DNA of 64,000 nucleotides from Clostridia bacterium (GCA_017428385.1 JAFRQX010000038.1:62001-126000); one strand, 5' to 3'. Shown: positions 1 to 8,151, numbered from the stretch's first letter. The notes: a model not told the origin generated them from the letters alone. A program made the numbers and translations.

Positions 1-2
1 CT

Positions 3-260
3 TCGATTCATAACTGGGAATCAGGAGCACCGGAACAGATCAGGTTATATGAAATCATGAGGGAAACGGACGGCATCTACGGCGGCCGTTTCTCCGGAGC
101 AGGATTCAAAGGTTGCTGTATGGCGCTGGTGAATCCGGATAAGGTAGACAGTATCCGGGAGGAAGTGGAACGGAAATACCTCATCTCTTTCCCGGAAATG
201 AAGGGGAAATACAGTTTTCATCTGTGCAAGAGTGCGGATGGGATTGGAGTCAGTTTATGA
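3..260 (+). CDS. GHMP-family sugar kinase, C-terminal end (partial)
   Basis: The reading frame is open from the window edge, so the 5' part lies upstream. The visible 85 residues contain GGRFSGAGFKGCCMALV, which matches the C-terminal glycine-rich motif of galactokinase-type GHMP kinases, followed by the usual short tail. Such enzymes phosphorylate a sugar at C1 in the cytoplasm. The next gene is a sugar-1-phosphate nucleotidyltransferase that overlaps it by ATGA, so the two probably act in sequence (sugar, sugar-1-P, NDP-sugar). The exact sugar cannot be told from this fragment; galactose or a uronic acid are both possible given the epimerase farther downstream. Confidence 0.8.
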   Translation, partial: SIHNWESGAPEQIRLYEIMRETDGIYGGRFSGAGFKGCCMALVNPDKVDSIREEVERKYLISFPEMKGKYSFHLCKSADGIGVSL

Positions 261-997
261 AGTGTGTCATCCTGGCGGCAGGATATGCGACAAGGTTATA
301 TCCGTTAACGGAGAACTTTCCGAAACCCCTGCTGGAAGTGCAGGGGAAAACAATCCTGGACTGGTTGCTGGAAGATATCGACAGCGCAGGATGTGTGGAT
401 CAGTATATTGTCATCAGCAACCACAAGTTTGCAGAGCACTTTGAAAAATGGGCAAATGGACACAGGCTGCCGATTACGGTGCTGGATGACGGAACAGAAA
501 GCAATGAAACCCGGCTGGGGGCAGTAAGGGATATCCAGTTTGCCATTGAGAAGCAGGGCCTGTCAGATGACTTGCTGGTGATTGCAGGAGATAATCTTTT
601 GGATTTCTCTCTGGTGGATTATCTGGCTTACCAGAAAAGGAAGAACACAACCTGCATCATGCGGTATTATGAACCGGATGTGAATAAGCTGCGGAAAGCA
701 GGCGTAGCAGTTGTGGATGATGAGGACAGGATTCTCTCCATGGAAGAAAAGCCGGCAGAACCGAAGAGCAACTGGTGCACACCGCCGTTCTATATCTATA
801 AGGCAATGGATGTACCGCTGGTAAAGAAAGGCATTGAAAGCGGATGCGGTGTGGATGCGCCGGGCAGTTTCATTGCCTGGCTGGCAACGCAGACGGTGGT
901 GCATGCGTATGAGATGCCGGGGAAGAGATATGATATAGGGAACTTGGAAAGTTATAAGAGGGTACAGGAAACGTATAGGGGGATAGTAAATACATGA
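257..997 (+). CDS. Sugar-phosphate nucleotidyltransferase (NTP_transferase family)
   Basis: The protein of 246 aa begins MKCVILAAGYATRLYPLT and has PKPLLEV a few residues later. These are the nucleotide-binding loop and Lys signature of RmlA/GlmU-type nucleotidyltransferases, which make an NDP-sugar and pyrophosphate from NTP and sugar-1-phosphate. I chose the ATG at 257 rather than the one at 224: it gives the canonical N terminus, overlaps the kinase stop as ATGA, and has GGATTGGAG about 8 nt upstream. There is no C-terminal acyltransferase (left-handed helix) domain, so this is a short single-domain form. It probably feeds the epimerase at 2665, from which it is now separated by an AT-rich insert. 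Confidence 0.85.
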   Translation: MKCVILAAGYATRLYPLTENFPKPLLEVQGKTILDWLLEDIDSAGCVDQYIVISNHKFAEHFEKWANGHRLPITVLDDGTESNETRLGAVRDIQFAIEKQGLSDDLLVIAGDNLLDFSLVDYLAYQKRKNTTCIMRYYEPDVNKLRKAGVAVVDDEDRILSMEEKPAEPKSNWCTPPFYIYKAMDVPLVKKGIESGCGVDAPGSFIAWLATQTVVHAYEMPGKRYDIGNLESYKRVQETYRGIVNT

Positions 998-1109
998 AAA
1001 AGCTAGATAGTAAAATGTTGATTACAAGCTTTATAAAATATATAATGTATAAAACGTTCAGTACAAACTAAATACAATGTGATATATAACAGTAAAGGAA
1101 TGTGAAAAA

Positions 1110-1850
1110 ATGTACGAAGAGATCTGTTACAAAAATAATTACATCGCTGAAGTTGTTTGCAGATTGGATTTTGCTAGTCCTATCAATGAATTAAACAATA
1201 GTATGCCTAAGGAAATATATAGTGTTGTGAAAAAATATTTCCCTATAGCGGAACCTCAAGATATTATAGGAACTGAATTGAGCATAAATCCTATGATGGG
1301 TTCGTCGGTTTTCAATCAAATTACAACAAAACAGTGGGTTTTCCTTTCTAGAGATAGAAAAAATAAATGTACAATAGAACCTAATAGTGTAATATTTTCA
1401 CTTAGCCATTATGATGTGTTTGAAGAAGCAAGGAAAGCATTCTTGGACATTATATCCATTGTTATGAAGAATAATCAAGAAAACCAAGGTAAAAGATTAG
1501 GTCTACGATATATAAATGATATTCAACTTAAAGATCATGACAATTGGATAAACGAAAAGTTTTTTTCTGCTATCTCTGCACACAAAGACGAAAGAACGAC
1601 GAAACTAATTACAACGCTTGAATACGCTATAGTAGATAAGGACTTAAACGTTAGATTAGTATATGGATATAATAATCCTGACTATCCAGCAGTAATGAGA
1701 CGAGAAGATTTTGTTATAGATATAGATGCATATTCAACAGGAATTATCTATGTAGATGATTTGGCTCAGCTAATCGATGATATGCATTTTGAAGTGCAAC
1801 ATTGCTTTGAAAAAATGATAACAGACAATTATAGGGATGCAAACAGATGA
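1110..1850 (+). CDS. TIGR04255-like protein of unknown function
   Basis: The protein has 246 aa. The N-terminal pattern (IAEVVCRLDF), the central block in which W-x-F-LSRD is followed by a strand and an Y-x-x-F-EEARKAF helix, and RLGLRYIND all resemble the sporadically distributed TIGR04255 family, whose function is unknown. The ribosome site AAAGGA lies 10 nt before the ATG. Base composition is much more AT-rich than the sugar genes on both sides. The stop overlaps the next start by ATGA, so the three genes from here to 2603 look like one transferred cassette. Patchy distribution and this setting would fit a defence or mobile-element cargo, but that is inference. Confidence 0.55.
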   Translation: MYEEICYKNNYIAEVVCRLDFASPINELNNSMPKEIYSVVKKYFPIAEPQDIIGTELSINPMMGSSVFNQITTKQWVFLSRDRKNKCTIEPNSVIFSLSHYDVFEEARKAFLDIISIVMKNNQENQGKRLGLRYINDIQLKDHDNWINEKFFSAISAHKDERTTKLITTLEYAIVDKDLNVRLVYGYNNPDYPAVMRREDFVIDIDAYSTGIIYVDDLAQLIDDMHFEVQHCFEKMITDNYRDANR

Positions 1851-2053
1851 GTGAAAAAAATTATGATGTAGGAAGTACATCGTCGGATAAAGTAGTATTA
1901 TCAATAACAGGGGAGTCAATTACTAAACAAAATAATGTGCCAGTTGTTAATAAAGAGGATATTCCTTCAATAAACAAAAATAAGCCCTGGAGACTTATAA
2001 TAAGGAGAAAAATATCTGATGGCACAGGAGATAACGAAAGTATATCGAGATGA
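1847..2053 (+). CDS. Small hypothetical protein, middle gene of AT-rich cassette
   Basis: This 68-aa frame starts in an ATGA overlap with the preceding gene and ends 35 nt inside the next. It is hydrophilic, rich in Ser, Asn and Lys, with a basic C-terminal stretch (PWRLIIRRK), and I recognise no domain. Translational coupling at the 5' end supports it being expressed. The long 3' overlap is unusual, so it could be a truncated gene whose last codons run into the neighbour. Confidence 0.45.
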   Translation: MSEKNYDVGSTSSDKVVLSITGESITKQNNVPVVNKEDIPSINKNKPWRLIIRRKISDGTGDNESISR

Positions 2054-2603
2054 GTCGAAAAGCATAAAGCAGTGTGATATATTTCGCGATATTGAATTTA
2101 ATGAATATGTTAAAGAAGAAGGGAATATCATAGAGGTATCGAAAATAGTATTCCCTTTGGCTATTGTTTTAACGCAAGCATGTGATTTGCAACAAGACTT
2201 TAATGCTCGGAAGAAGACGGAAGAGGAGCAAAAAGGTAATCAGGATAAATATCTAATATCTGTTATTGTTGCTCCTATATATAATTTTGAAGAGTTTAGA
2301 TTAGGTGAACATTTACAACAACTAGGATTATCTATGGATAATAAAGGACGAAGAGAAAGATCTAAATGTGAAAGCATAATTGGAAACGAAAATAAAAGGT
2401 ATCATTATTTATGCTTTCCTAAAGATGTTGATTTGGTTGAAAGTGTTATAGATTTTAAACATTACTTTACAGTAACAATTAATTATCTTAATTCGATCAA
2501 GCAGGACAAATATGTTTGTTCAATTGATAGCCTTTATAGAGAATTGATTCTCCAACGCTTTTCAAATTTTTTATCAAGAATAGGCTTGCCTGAACCTGAA
2601 TAA
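2019..2603 (+). CDS. Hypothetical protein with TQACDL motif, partner of TIGR04255-like gene
   Basis: The protein has 194 aa, and AAGGAG lies 11 nt before the ATG. A hydrophobic strand followed by LTQACDLQQD (about residues 51-60) resembles the SQ-x-CD motif of an uncharacterised family that I recall beside TIGR04255-type genes. That pairing is from memory and needs a search. The middle (KYLISVIVAPIY) looks like a beta strand. There is no signal peptide or membrane segment. Low GC and overlap with the preceding frame tie it to the same inserted cassette. The biochemical role is unknown. Confidence 0.55.
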   Translation: MAQEITKVYRDESKSIKQCDIFRDIEFNEYVKEEGNIIEVSKIVFPLAIVLTQACDLQQDFNARKKTEEEQKGNQDKYLISVIVAPIYNFEEFRLGEHLQQLGLSMDNKGRRERSKCESIIGNENKRYHYLCFPKDVDLVESVIDFKHYFTVTINYLNSIKQDKYVCSIDSLYRELILQRFSNFLSRIGLPEPE

Positions 2604-2664
2604 AGCATTCAAATACATTACTTTACATGAACTTAACTCGAGAGAAGAAACATGAGGGTGAACC

Positions 2665-3750
2665 ATGAAAAATAAGATTGACCTGAACAACCAAACTATT
2701 CTGATTACCGGTGCGGCTGGCTTTATCGGCGCGGCTTTGACTCAGCGGATCCTGCGGGAATACCATGGGTGCACTGTTGTTGGCCTGGATAATATGAATG
2801 ATTACTATGATCCGGCACTGAAAGAGTATCGTTGCTTACAGAATAAGACAGCTCAAATGGATGGAAAGTGTGAGTATAAGTTTGTTCGGGGCAGTATTGC
2901 AGATAAAGGCTTAGTGGATGATCTATTCCGGAAGTATGATTTTGATGTTGTGGTAAACCTGGCTGCTCAGGCAGGGGTACGGTACAGCATTGATCATCCG
3001 GATGTATATATAGAGAGCAATATCATTGGATTCTATAATATTCTGGAAGCATGCCGGCATAGCTATGATAACGGAAATTCAGGAGTACAGCACCTGGTTT
3101 ATGCTTCCTCTTCCTCCGTGTATGGTGGAAACAAGAAGGTACCGTTTAGCACGGATGATCCGGTGGATCATCCGGTGAGTTTGTATGCGGCAACGAAGAA
3201 GAGTAATGAGCTGCTGGCACATAGTTATTCAAAACTGTATAACATCCCCAGCACGGGACTTCGGTTCTTTACGGTGTATGGTCCTGCCGGACGGCCGGAC
3301 ATGTTCTATTTCTCGGCAACCAACAGGCTGATCAAGGGACAGGACATCCAGATCTTCAATTATGGTAACTGTAAGCGGGATTTCACGTATGTAGATGATA
3401 TCGTGGAGGGAATCCTGCGGGTCATGCAGGGTGCACCGGCGAGAAAGGTTGGGGAGGACGGATTACCGATTCCTCCATATGCGCTGTATAACATCGGCGG
3501 TGGGCAGCCGGAGAACCTGCTGGACTATATCCAGACCCTGCAGGAAGAACTGGTACGGGCCGGAGTGCTGCCGGAAGATTATGATTTTGATGCGCATAAG
3601 AAGCTGGTGGCGATGCAGCCGGGCGATGTGCCGGTGACATATGCGGATTCTACCGGGCTGGAGAAGGACTACGGGTTTACGCCGAAGATCGGGATCCGGG
3701 AAGGGCTCAGGAAGTTTGCGGAGTGGTATAAAGAATACTATATGCTGTAA
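2665..3750 (+). CDS. NAD-dependent epimerase, UDP-glucuronate 4-epimerase-like
   Basis: The protein has 361 aa. It shows the SDR fold signatures of nucleotide-sugar epimerases: TGAAGFIGAAL near residue 14 (GxxGxxG for NAD), SSSSVYGG (catalytic Ser/Thr region), YAATKK (catalytic Tyr and Lys) and RFFTVYGPAGRPDM. The sequence NMNDYYDPALKEYR after the first strands is typical of UDP-glucuronate 4-epimerases (UDP-GlcA to UDP-GalA). Ribosome site GAGGGTG precedes the ATG. It is the third enzyme of the sugar-nucleotide set after the kinase and nucleotidyltransferase. A UDP-glucose dehydrogenase that could supply UDP-GlcA lies at 40.7-42.2 kb. Other 4-epimerase specificities are possible. Confidence 0.85.
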   Translation: MKNKIDLNNQTILITGAAGFIGAALTQRILREYHGCTVVGLDNMNDYYDPALKEYRCLQNKTAQMDGKCEYKFVRGSIADKGLVDDLFRKYDFDVVVNLAAQAGVRYSIDHPDVYIESNIIGFYNILEACRHSYDNGNSGVQHLVYASSSSVYGGNKKVPFSTDDPVDHPVSLYAATKKSNELLAHSYSKLYNIPSTGLRFFTVYGPAGRPDMFYFSATNRLIKGQDIQIFNYGNCKRDFTYVDDIVEGILRVMQGAPARKVGEDGLPIPPYALYNIGGGQPENLLDYIQTLQEELVRAGVLPEDYDFDAHKKLVAMQPGDVPVTYADSTGLEKDYGFTPKIGIREGLRKFAEWYKEYYML

Positions 3751-3923
3751 AGCCCAAGGTAGGGAAATGAGCACAGAATGGGGCATGAATGTAACTGTTT
3801 TGAAAGTGCCGCTGCCAAAATTTGTACGTATAAACTGATGGAATAAGGCGTAACCTTATTTTTGAGGGACAGAAATTGCAGCGGAGATGTAACTGTTGGC
3901 GAAACATCGGTTATTACAATGTT

Positions 3924-3939
3924 GCTGAGAACAACAAAA
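3924..3939 (+). promoter_or_regulatory. Shared upstream element of the two radical SAM genes, copy 1
   Basis: GCTGAGAACAACAAAA is identical to 15834-15849, upstream of the second radical SAM gene. In both places a TAAC-containing stretch follows within about 15 nt. The flanking gap (3751-4070) also has ATGTAACTGTT twice (near 3788 and 3890). No gene is seen in the gap. Confidence 0.4.
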
Positions 3940-3967
3940 AAACCTTGTAACCGTTGATAAATAAGGC

Positions 3968-3996
3968 TTGACAAAGATAGTTACCTACTATATTAT
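3968..3996 (+). promoter_or_regulatory. Sigma-A-type promoter of the first radical SAM operon
   Basis: TTGACA (3968-3973), a 17-bp spacer and TATTAT (3991-3996) form a near-consensus promoter about 75 nt before the GTG start of the maturase. Just downstream, GTTACATAA (4003-4011) and TTATGTAAC (4030-4038) form a perfect inverted repeat with an 18-bp centre. This could be an operator or a hairpin in the leader. Confidence 0.7.
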
Positions 3997-4070
3997 GAGT
4001 ATGTTACATAATAGACATATAATATGCTTTTATGTAACGGGTGACGATAACAAGGAGGTAGCACCAAACA

Positions 4071-5459
4071 GTGCAAACGATTAAGGAGCCGGTAAAGAAT
4101 ATATCTCTGATCTGGCGGCATCAAACTCCTGAAAAGACCGTATATCGTCCCATGAAATACTTGCTGAAGGCTCAGGCGGAAGACGGAACGCTTCTTTACA
4201 ATGTTGTCACTTCAGAAATGATTCTGCTGGACAGCAATGAAGCTAAAGTTTTTGAAAGCCTTCCGGCCATGTACAGTCCTGAAATGGACGAACTGATTGC
4301 CAGACATTATGTTGTAAAGGAGGATTTTGAAGAAAGAAAATCTGTTCAGCAATTGCGAGCTTTGCTGAAGAAACTGAATCCTTCCAAAAGAGTCACTGGT
4401 TTTACTATTCTGCCAACGACAGAATGTAATGCACGCTGCTATTATTGCTTTGAGAGTGATTATAAGCGCTGTACAATGACAAAGGAAATAGTATCCGATG
4501 TTGTTGATTATATAGCGAAGGTGTGCAAAGGAGAACCGGTAGAGATAAGCTGGTTTGGCGGAGAACCTTTGGTAGGTAAGAAAATCATTTCACAGATTTG
4601 TGAGGGATTAAAGCAGAAGGGAATCGCATTTAAGTCATCAATGGTGAGCAATGCTTACCTGTTTGATGAGAATCTTATTAAGACTGCAAAAGAAGAATGG
4701 GCTTTGTCTAACGTACAGATAACGTTGGATGGCACAGAAGCGGTCTATAACGAGACGAAAGCATATGTGAATCCCAAGGACAACCCATACAAACGTGTTC
4801 TGAAGAATATTGATGACCTGCTTAATGGAGGTATTTCGGTTTCTATACGGCTTAACGTATCGAACAAGAACATCGATGATCTGAAGATCCTGATTGATGA
4901 ACTGGCTGAAAGATTCAGCGGCAGAAGAGGACTGGGCGTTTATTCACACGCAGTCTACGAAGATGTTGGATTTGATCCGTTGAATTATGATGACAGTGCG
5001 CGGGAGCTGGTTGATGAGCAGACTATTGCTATAGACACTAAGCTCAGAGAAAAAGGATTGCTCGGCAGCTTGGCAAAGATGCCATATTTGCGATATATGA
5101 ACTGCATGGCAGATAATGATTCATGCAGAATCATCTATCCGGATGGAATAATCGGGAAGTGTGAGAACAGATCATCGGAGGATGGCATCGGCGATATATA
5201 CCATGACATTACGAATGAGAAAATGGATGCTTGGTATAAAACCGCTAATGATATTCCGGATTGTTATGAATGCTGCCTTTATCCTTATTGTATGAACCTT
5301 TCGTTCTGTCCTGAGACAGGAAAATGTTCCAGGAATAAGAAAGAATGGAAGACCAACAGATATGCCGGATTAATGCAGAGGACATATTTGAAATATAAAA
5401 ACAATGGTTCTGATGTGAAAGAAGAGGATCCCACTCTTGCAGAAGAGTGTGAATCATAA
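4071..5459 (+). CDS. Radical SAM/SPASM peptide maturase
   Basis: The protein has 462 aa. C119-x3-C123-x2-C126 (CNARCYYC) binds the SAM [4Fe-4S] cluster, and WFGGEPL follows as the GGE motif. The C-terminal third has SPASM cysteines: CRIIYPDGIIGKC, then a cluster of CYECC, YC, FC and KC, for auxiliary Fe-S clusters. The N-terminal 110 residues resemble the PqqD/RRE-like leader-binding region of such maturases. Start is GTG with AAGGAGGT 11 nt upstream. Two Cys-rich small peptides follow directly, so it probably installs Cys thioether crosslinks (sactipeptide or ranthipeptide type). That chemistry is inferred from context, not visible. Confidence 0.85.
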   Translation: MQTIKEPVKNISLIWRHQTPEKTVYRPMKYLLKAQAEDGTLLYNVVTSEMILLDSNEAKVFESLPAMYSPEMDELIARHYVVKEDFEERKSVQQLRALLKKLNPSKRVTGFTILPTTECNARCYYCFESDYKRCTMTKEIVSDVVDYIAKVCKGEPVEISWFGGEPLVGKKIISQICEGLKQKGIAFKSSMVSNAYLFDENLIKTAKEEWALSNVQITLDGTEAVYNETKAYVNPKDNPYKRVLKNIDDLLNGGISVSIRLNVSNKNIDDLKILIDELAERFSGRRGLGVYSHAVYEDVGFDPLNYDDSARELVDEQTIAIDTKLREKGLLGSLAKMPYLRYMNCMADNDSCRIIYPDGIIGKCENRSSEDGIGDIYHDITNEKMDAWYKTANDIPDCYECCLYPYCMNLSFCPETGKCSRNKKEWKTNRYAGLMQRTYLKYKNNGSDVKEEDPTLAEECES

Positions 5460-5483
5460 TTGACAAAGAAGGAGAAGATTTAC

Positions 5484-5657
5484 ATGAAGAAGTTTGAAGC
5501 CCCCAAGATGATGATCGTGAAACTGCCCCAGGAAGAAGTAATTGCAACAAGTTCACTGTGTGATTCCAAAATGTGCTATGGTTATGATTGCCCTGATTGT
5601 TCTGCAATCTGTACTGGCGTTTATAGCTGCGCCGTTTTCAAATGTTCAACTTATTAA
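5484..5657 (+). CDS. Cys-rich RiPP precursor peptide 1
   Basis: This 57-aa peptide is chosen from the ATG at 5484 because AAGGAG lies 9 nt upstream; the frame opens earlier at a TTG. It divides into a leader (KF-x2-P, then I-x-KL, then VIATSS) and a C-terminal part with seven cysteines in about 30 residues, including the DCPDC motif. The leader matches those of the next gene and of the 91-aa peptide at 8654. It lies 24 nt behind the radical SAM gene, as expected for its substrate. There is no signal peptide. Confidence 0.75.
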   Translation: MKKFEAPKMMIVKLPQEEVIATSSLCDSKMCYGYDCPDCSAICTGVYSCAVFKCSTY

Positions 5658-5675
5658 TTGTTGGAGGAAATGAGT

Positions 5676-5858
5676 ATGAAAAAGTTTCAAACACCTGCCA
5701 TGATGATTCAGAAACTTGAAAACGAAACTGTCATGAGTACTTCTGGCACTTGCTTTGAGGTCAATGCATGCATTGATTGCTACTGTACAGAGGTTGTATG
5801 TGACGATGTGTTTGTATGCGATTCTCAGGTTTGCCCGACTCTTTCGGATTATGATTAA
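5676..5858 (+). CDS. Cys-rich RiPP precursor peptide 2
   Basis: This 60-aa peptide starts at the ATG 8 nt after GGAGG; an ATG at 5670 is only 2 nt from the same site and is less likely. The leader repeats the pattern KF-x2-P, I-x-KLE, TSG seen in the other precursors. The core has seven Cys (ACIDCYCTEVVC and later VC pairs) with acidic residues in place of the basic and aromatic ones of peptide 1. The core differs strongly while the leader is kept, which is the usual sign of two substrates of one enzyme. Confidence 0.75.
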   Translation: MKKFQTPAMMIQKLENETVMSTSGTCFEVNACIDCYCTEVVCDDVFVCDSQVCPTLSDYD

Positions 5859-5895
5859 TTATATCTGAAACGGAAGTTTTCCTTTTTATATCGTT

Positions 5896-5925
5896 CTTGC
5901 TTATACATTAGCAAGACAAGTTTTT
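5896..5925 (+). terminator. Weak hairpin terminator after the Cys-rich peptides
   Basis: CTTGCT and AGCAAG enclose an 8-nt loop and are followed after ACAAG by TTTTT. The stem is short, so this may be a partial terminator that keeps precursor mRNA in excess. Confidence 0.4.
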
Positions 5926-6070
5926 GTGTACCATTGTGCTAGGGTTTGCGACTTTAGCAAAAGAAAAAACTGCCATCAGAACGAATTAATCGTATAAACT
6001 GATGAAGAGGTTGAGAAACCTGGTAAATGTAAGCAGTGATACACAATTTTCCGGAAAGGAGGACAGAATT

Positions 6071-6292
6071 ATGGAACGGGAAAAGATCAGTGATCTTGCA
6101 ACTGAGGATGTAATCGGTGGCTCCATTATCTTCAATGCAGATCTCACTACTTGTGGACGCAAGAATAATCACGAGTATAAAGTTCTTGATTATTCTGCTG
6201 TTCACAGCTATATCGTAGAGAATTGCACCAAAATGTCTGAAAAAAACATGATCAATAACATGCTTGCAGCCGGGCTTCTCGAAAAAATGTAA
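6071..6292 (+). CDS. 73-aa peptide with Gly-Gly motif, copy 1
   Basis: The ATG at 6071 follows AAAGGAGG by 8 nt and gives a 73-aa product; the frame runs farther upstream, but that part has no ribosome site. The first 17 residues (MEREKISDLATEDVIGG) look like a double-glycine leader, acidic with hydrophobic positions ending in GG. The rest has two Cys (TTCG and ENCTK), a His/Asn/Asn/Glu turn, and an amphipathic C-terminal helix ending in AAGLLEKM. It forms a tandem pair with the next gene. It may be a second class of peptide substrate of the cluster or a bacteriocin-like product. No known family is recognised. Confidence 0.7.
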   Translation: MEREKISDLATEDVIGGSIIFNADLTTCGRKNNHEYKVLDYSAVHSYIVENCTKMSEKNMINNMLAAGLLEKM

Positions 6293-6318
6293 ATTTCTAT
6301 AATAAGGAGATAAATACT

Positions 6319-6540
6319 ATGGAACGTGAAGCAATCAATGATCTGGATCTGGACAAGGTAGTCGGTGGCTCTATCATTTTCAACGCGGATCTTACAACCT
6401 GCGGCCGCAAAAACAATCATGAGTATAAAGTGCTGAATTACAGTGCGGTTGACAAGTATATCAAAGAGAACTGCACCAAAATGCCTGAAAAGCAGATGAT
6501 GAGCAATATGGTTGCTGCCGGACTGCTTGCAAAACTGTAA
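6319..6540 (+). CDS. 73-aa peptide with Gly-Gly motif, copy 2
   Basis: It has the same length as copy 1, and the central block from GGSIIFNADLT to HEYKVL is identical at protein level. Differences are concentrated in the leader and the helical tail. AAGGAG lies 10 nt before the ATG. The pair arose by tandem duplication. Conserved Cys, Asn-Asn-His-Glu and the NM-x-AAGLL tail suggest selection on the mature part. A transporter with a C39 leader peptidase, the usual processor of GG leaders, is not found in the locus. Confidence 0.7.
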   Translation: MEREAINDLDLDKVVGGSIIFNADLTTCGRKNNHEYKVLNYSAVDKYIKENCTKMPEKQMMSNMVAAGLLAKL

Positions 6541-6560
6541 GACGAGAAAAGATTGAATGA

Positions 6561-6588
6561 TTCGGGTAGATTGTATAATCTACCCGAA
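6561..6588 (+). terminator. Intra-operon hairpin after the 73-aa peptides
   Basis: TTCGGGTAGATT and AATCTACCCGAA form a perfect 12-bp stem with loop GTAT. Only a weak T-tract follows. It probably attenuates read-through into the biosynthetic genes or protects the upstream precursor mRNA. Confidence 0.55.
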
Positions 6589-6622
6589 TATTGTATTATG
6601 AATAAAAAAGGGGGATACAATC

Positions 6623-6889
6623 ATGAAGAGTAAGTATACGTTTGAAAAGATGGAACTTGACGGTCAGATTGTTGGCGTGCCTGTAGGAGAAAACGCCGGT
6701 GAACTCCACGCTGTGCTTAACCTGAATGAAGAAGCTGCAAGCATTCTTGAATGCCTGAAAGAAGATACTACTGAAGAAGGAATTATCAATAAGCTGCTGT
6801 CTGAATATGACAGTACGGAAGCTGAACTCAAGCCGTTGGTGCACACATTTATTGAGCGGCTGCGCCAGGAAGATCTTATTGAAGAATAA
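6623..6889 (+). CDS. PqqD-like RiPP recognition element protein
   Basis: The protein has 88 aa and the pattern of PqqD proteins: a beta hairpin with ELDGQIVGVPVGENAG, then LNLNEEAASILECLKE, TTEEGIINKLLSEYD and a last helix ending in RLRQEDLIEE. PqqD domains form a winged-helix fold that binds precursor leaders and presents them to a radical SAM enzyme. AAAGGGGG is the ribosome site. Its place between precursors and kinase suggests it serves the KLE/TS leaders of this locus. Confidence 0.85.
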   Translation: MKSKYTFEKMELDGQIVGVPVGENAGELHAVLNLNEEAASILECLKEDTTEEGIINKLLSEYDSTEAELKPLVHTFIERLRQEDLIEE

Positions 6890-6936
6890 TTCGATAGTTT
6901 CCCGTATGATCATTGCAGGACAGGTGTTGTAGTAAT

Positions 6937-7656
6937 ATGGATTTTTCTATTCGCTTGGCAAAAAAGAATATATTGATTCATAGTTATAGTGCGCGTATAT
7001 ATAAGATCTGTGAAGACTATCTGGTTGAAGAAAACGGGAAACCGGACATTGAAATCAGTATAGATGAAGATATGCTCTTAAAAGAAGTTAAGAGAATCAA
7101 AGAGCATGATGGCGAGGATGTCAGATTACGAGATGCAGAAGATCTTCTGATTCATAGACTTATTGCAGAAGCGTTGCTGGAATACGATACTATCCTTATG
7201 CATGGGGCTGTTGTGTCTGATGGTCACAGGGCATATTTATTTACTGCAAAGAGCGGTACGGGAAAAACTACACATATACAAAAATGGTTGGATAATGTTG
7301 AAGGTTCTTTTGTTGTTAATGGCGATAAACCGCTGATTATCCTGAATGAAGATGGAGCATTCGCGTGCGGGACGCCTTGGTGCGGAAAAGAACACCTGGG
7401 AACGAATATTGTTACTCCTCTACACAGTATTGTATTGATGGAGAGAAGCGTTGAAAACCATATTGAAGAAACATCTTTTAGTTCAGTGTTTCACCTCGTG
7501 CTCCAACAAACACACCAACCTGCTGACGCGGATAAAATGCGAAAGACACTGGCCCTCTTAATGAAATTAAAAGAAAGTGTGCATTTTTACAGGTTCTTCT
7601 TCGACAATTACAAAGATGACTGCTTCAAAGTTGCATATGATGCGCTGACTAAATAA
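6937..7656 (+). CDS. HprK-like serine kinase-related protein 1
   Basis: The protein has 239 aa from the ATG at 6937; an upstream TTG has no ribosome site. The core shows the HPr-kinase/PEPCK-like fold found in RiPP clusters: LMHGAVV, P-loop FTAKSGTGKTTH, then VVNGDKPLI and FACGTPWCGKE. HprK homologues in lasso-peptide clusters phosphorylate the peptide, and related proteins are common beside PqqD and S24 genes. The N/D/K residues of NGDKP are present, so activity is plausible. Its substrate here is unknown; the 73-aa peptides or the leader-sharing peptides are candidates. Confidence 0.75.
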   Translation: MDFSIRLAKKNILIHSYSARIYKICEDYLVEENGKPDIEISIDEDMLLKEVKRIKEHDGEDVRLRDAEDLLIHRLIAEALLEYDTILMHGAVVSDGHRAYLFTAKSGTGKTTHIQKWLDNVEGSFVVNGDKPLIILNEDGAFACGTPWCGKEHLGTNIVTPLHSIVLMERSVENHIEETSFSSVFHLVLQQTHQPADADKMRKTLALLMKLKESVHFYRFFFDNYKDDCFKVAYDALTK

Positions 7657-7674
7657 TATCGAGGATTACACATT

Positions 7675-8151
7675 GTGGTAAGTACGGAACAAAATGCATC
7701 AAACCTTTATACTTTTGAAAGATTGCTTGATGAGCAGGGGTATATAATCTATACAAATATGGGTTTCAGTATGATGCCGCTTCTGAGACAGAAGCGGGAT
7801 ATTATTGAAATACGGAAAAAGGAACCTGGCCGCTGCAAGAGATTTGATGTTGTGCTGTACAAAAGAGGAAAGAAGTACATCCTGCACAGGATTCTCAAAG
7901 TGCTTCCGGATGGGTATCTGATAGCCGGCGATCACCTCAGAGTGGTGGAAAGAGATATCAAGGATAAAGATATCCTTGGTGTGATGACGCGGATCAACCG
8001 TAACGGAAAGGAAATTACGCCGGATAACAAGTGGTATAAACTGTATGTGAATTTATGGTGCAGGCCGTATCATATAAGAATGGGGTATCTGCATATAGAA
8101 ATGTTCATCAGAAGATGCATTGGATTTGTGAAAAGACGGGTGTTCGGGTAA
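7675..8151 (+). CDS. S24/S26-family peptidase with Ser-His dyad
   Basis: The protein has 158 aa, starting at GTG with GAGG 10 nt upstream. GFSMMPLL carries the nucleophile Ser of signal peptidase-like S24/S26 enzymes. The second box, YILHRILKV, has His where bacterial SPase I has Lys, as in SipW/Sec11-type peptidases. GDHLRVVE follows as the GDN-like box. No obvious transmembrane anchor is seen, unlike housekeeping signal peptidases. Together with PqqD and the HprK-like gene it forms a module common in Clostridia, where it is the natural candidate for leader removal. It ends the first transcript. Confidence 0.7.
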   Translation: MVSTEQNASNLYTFERLLDEQGYIIYTNMGFSMMPLLRQKRDIIEIRKKEPGRCKRFDVVLYKRGKKYILHRILKVLPDGYLIAGDHLRVVERDIKDKDILGVMTRINRNGKEITPDNKWYKLYVNLWCRPYHIRMGYLHIEMFIRRCIGFVKRRVFG

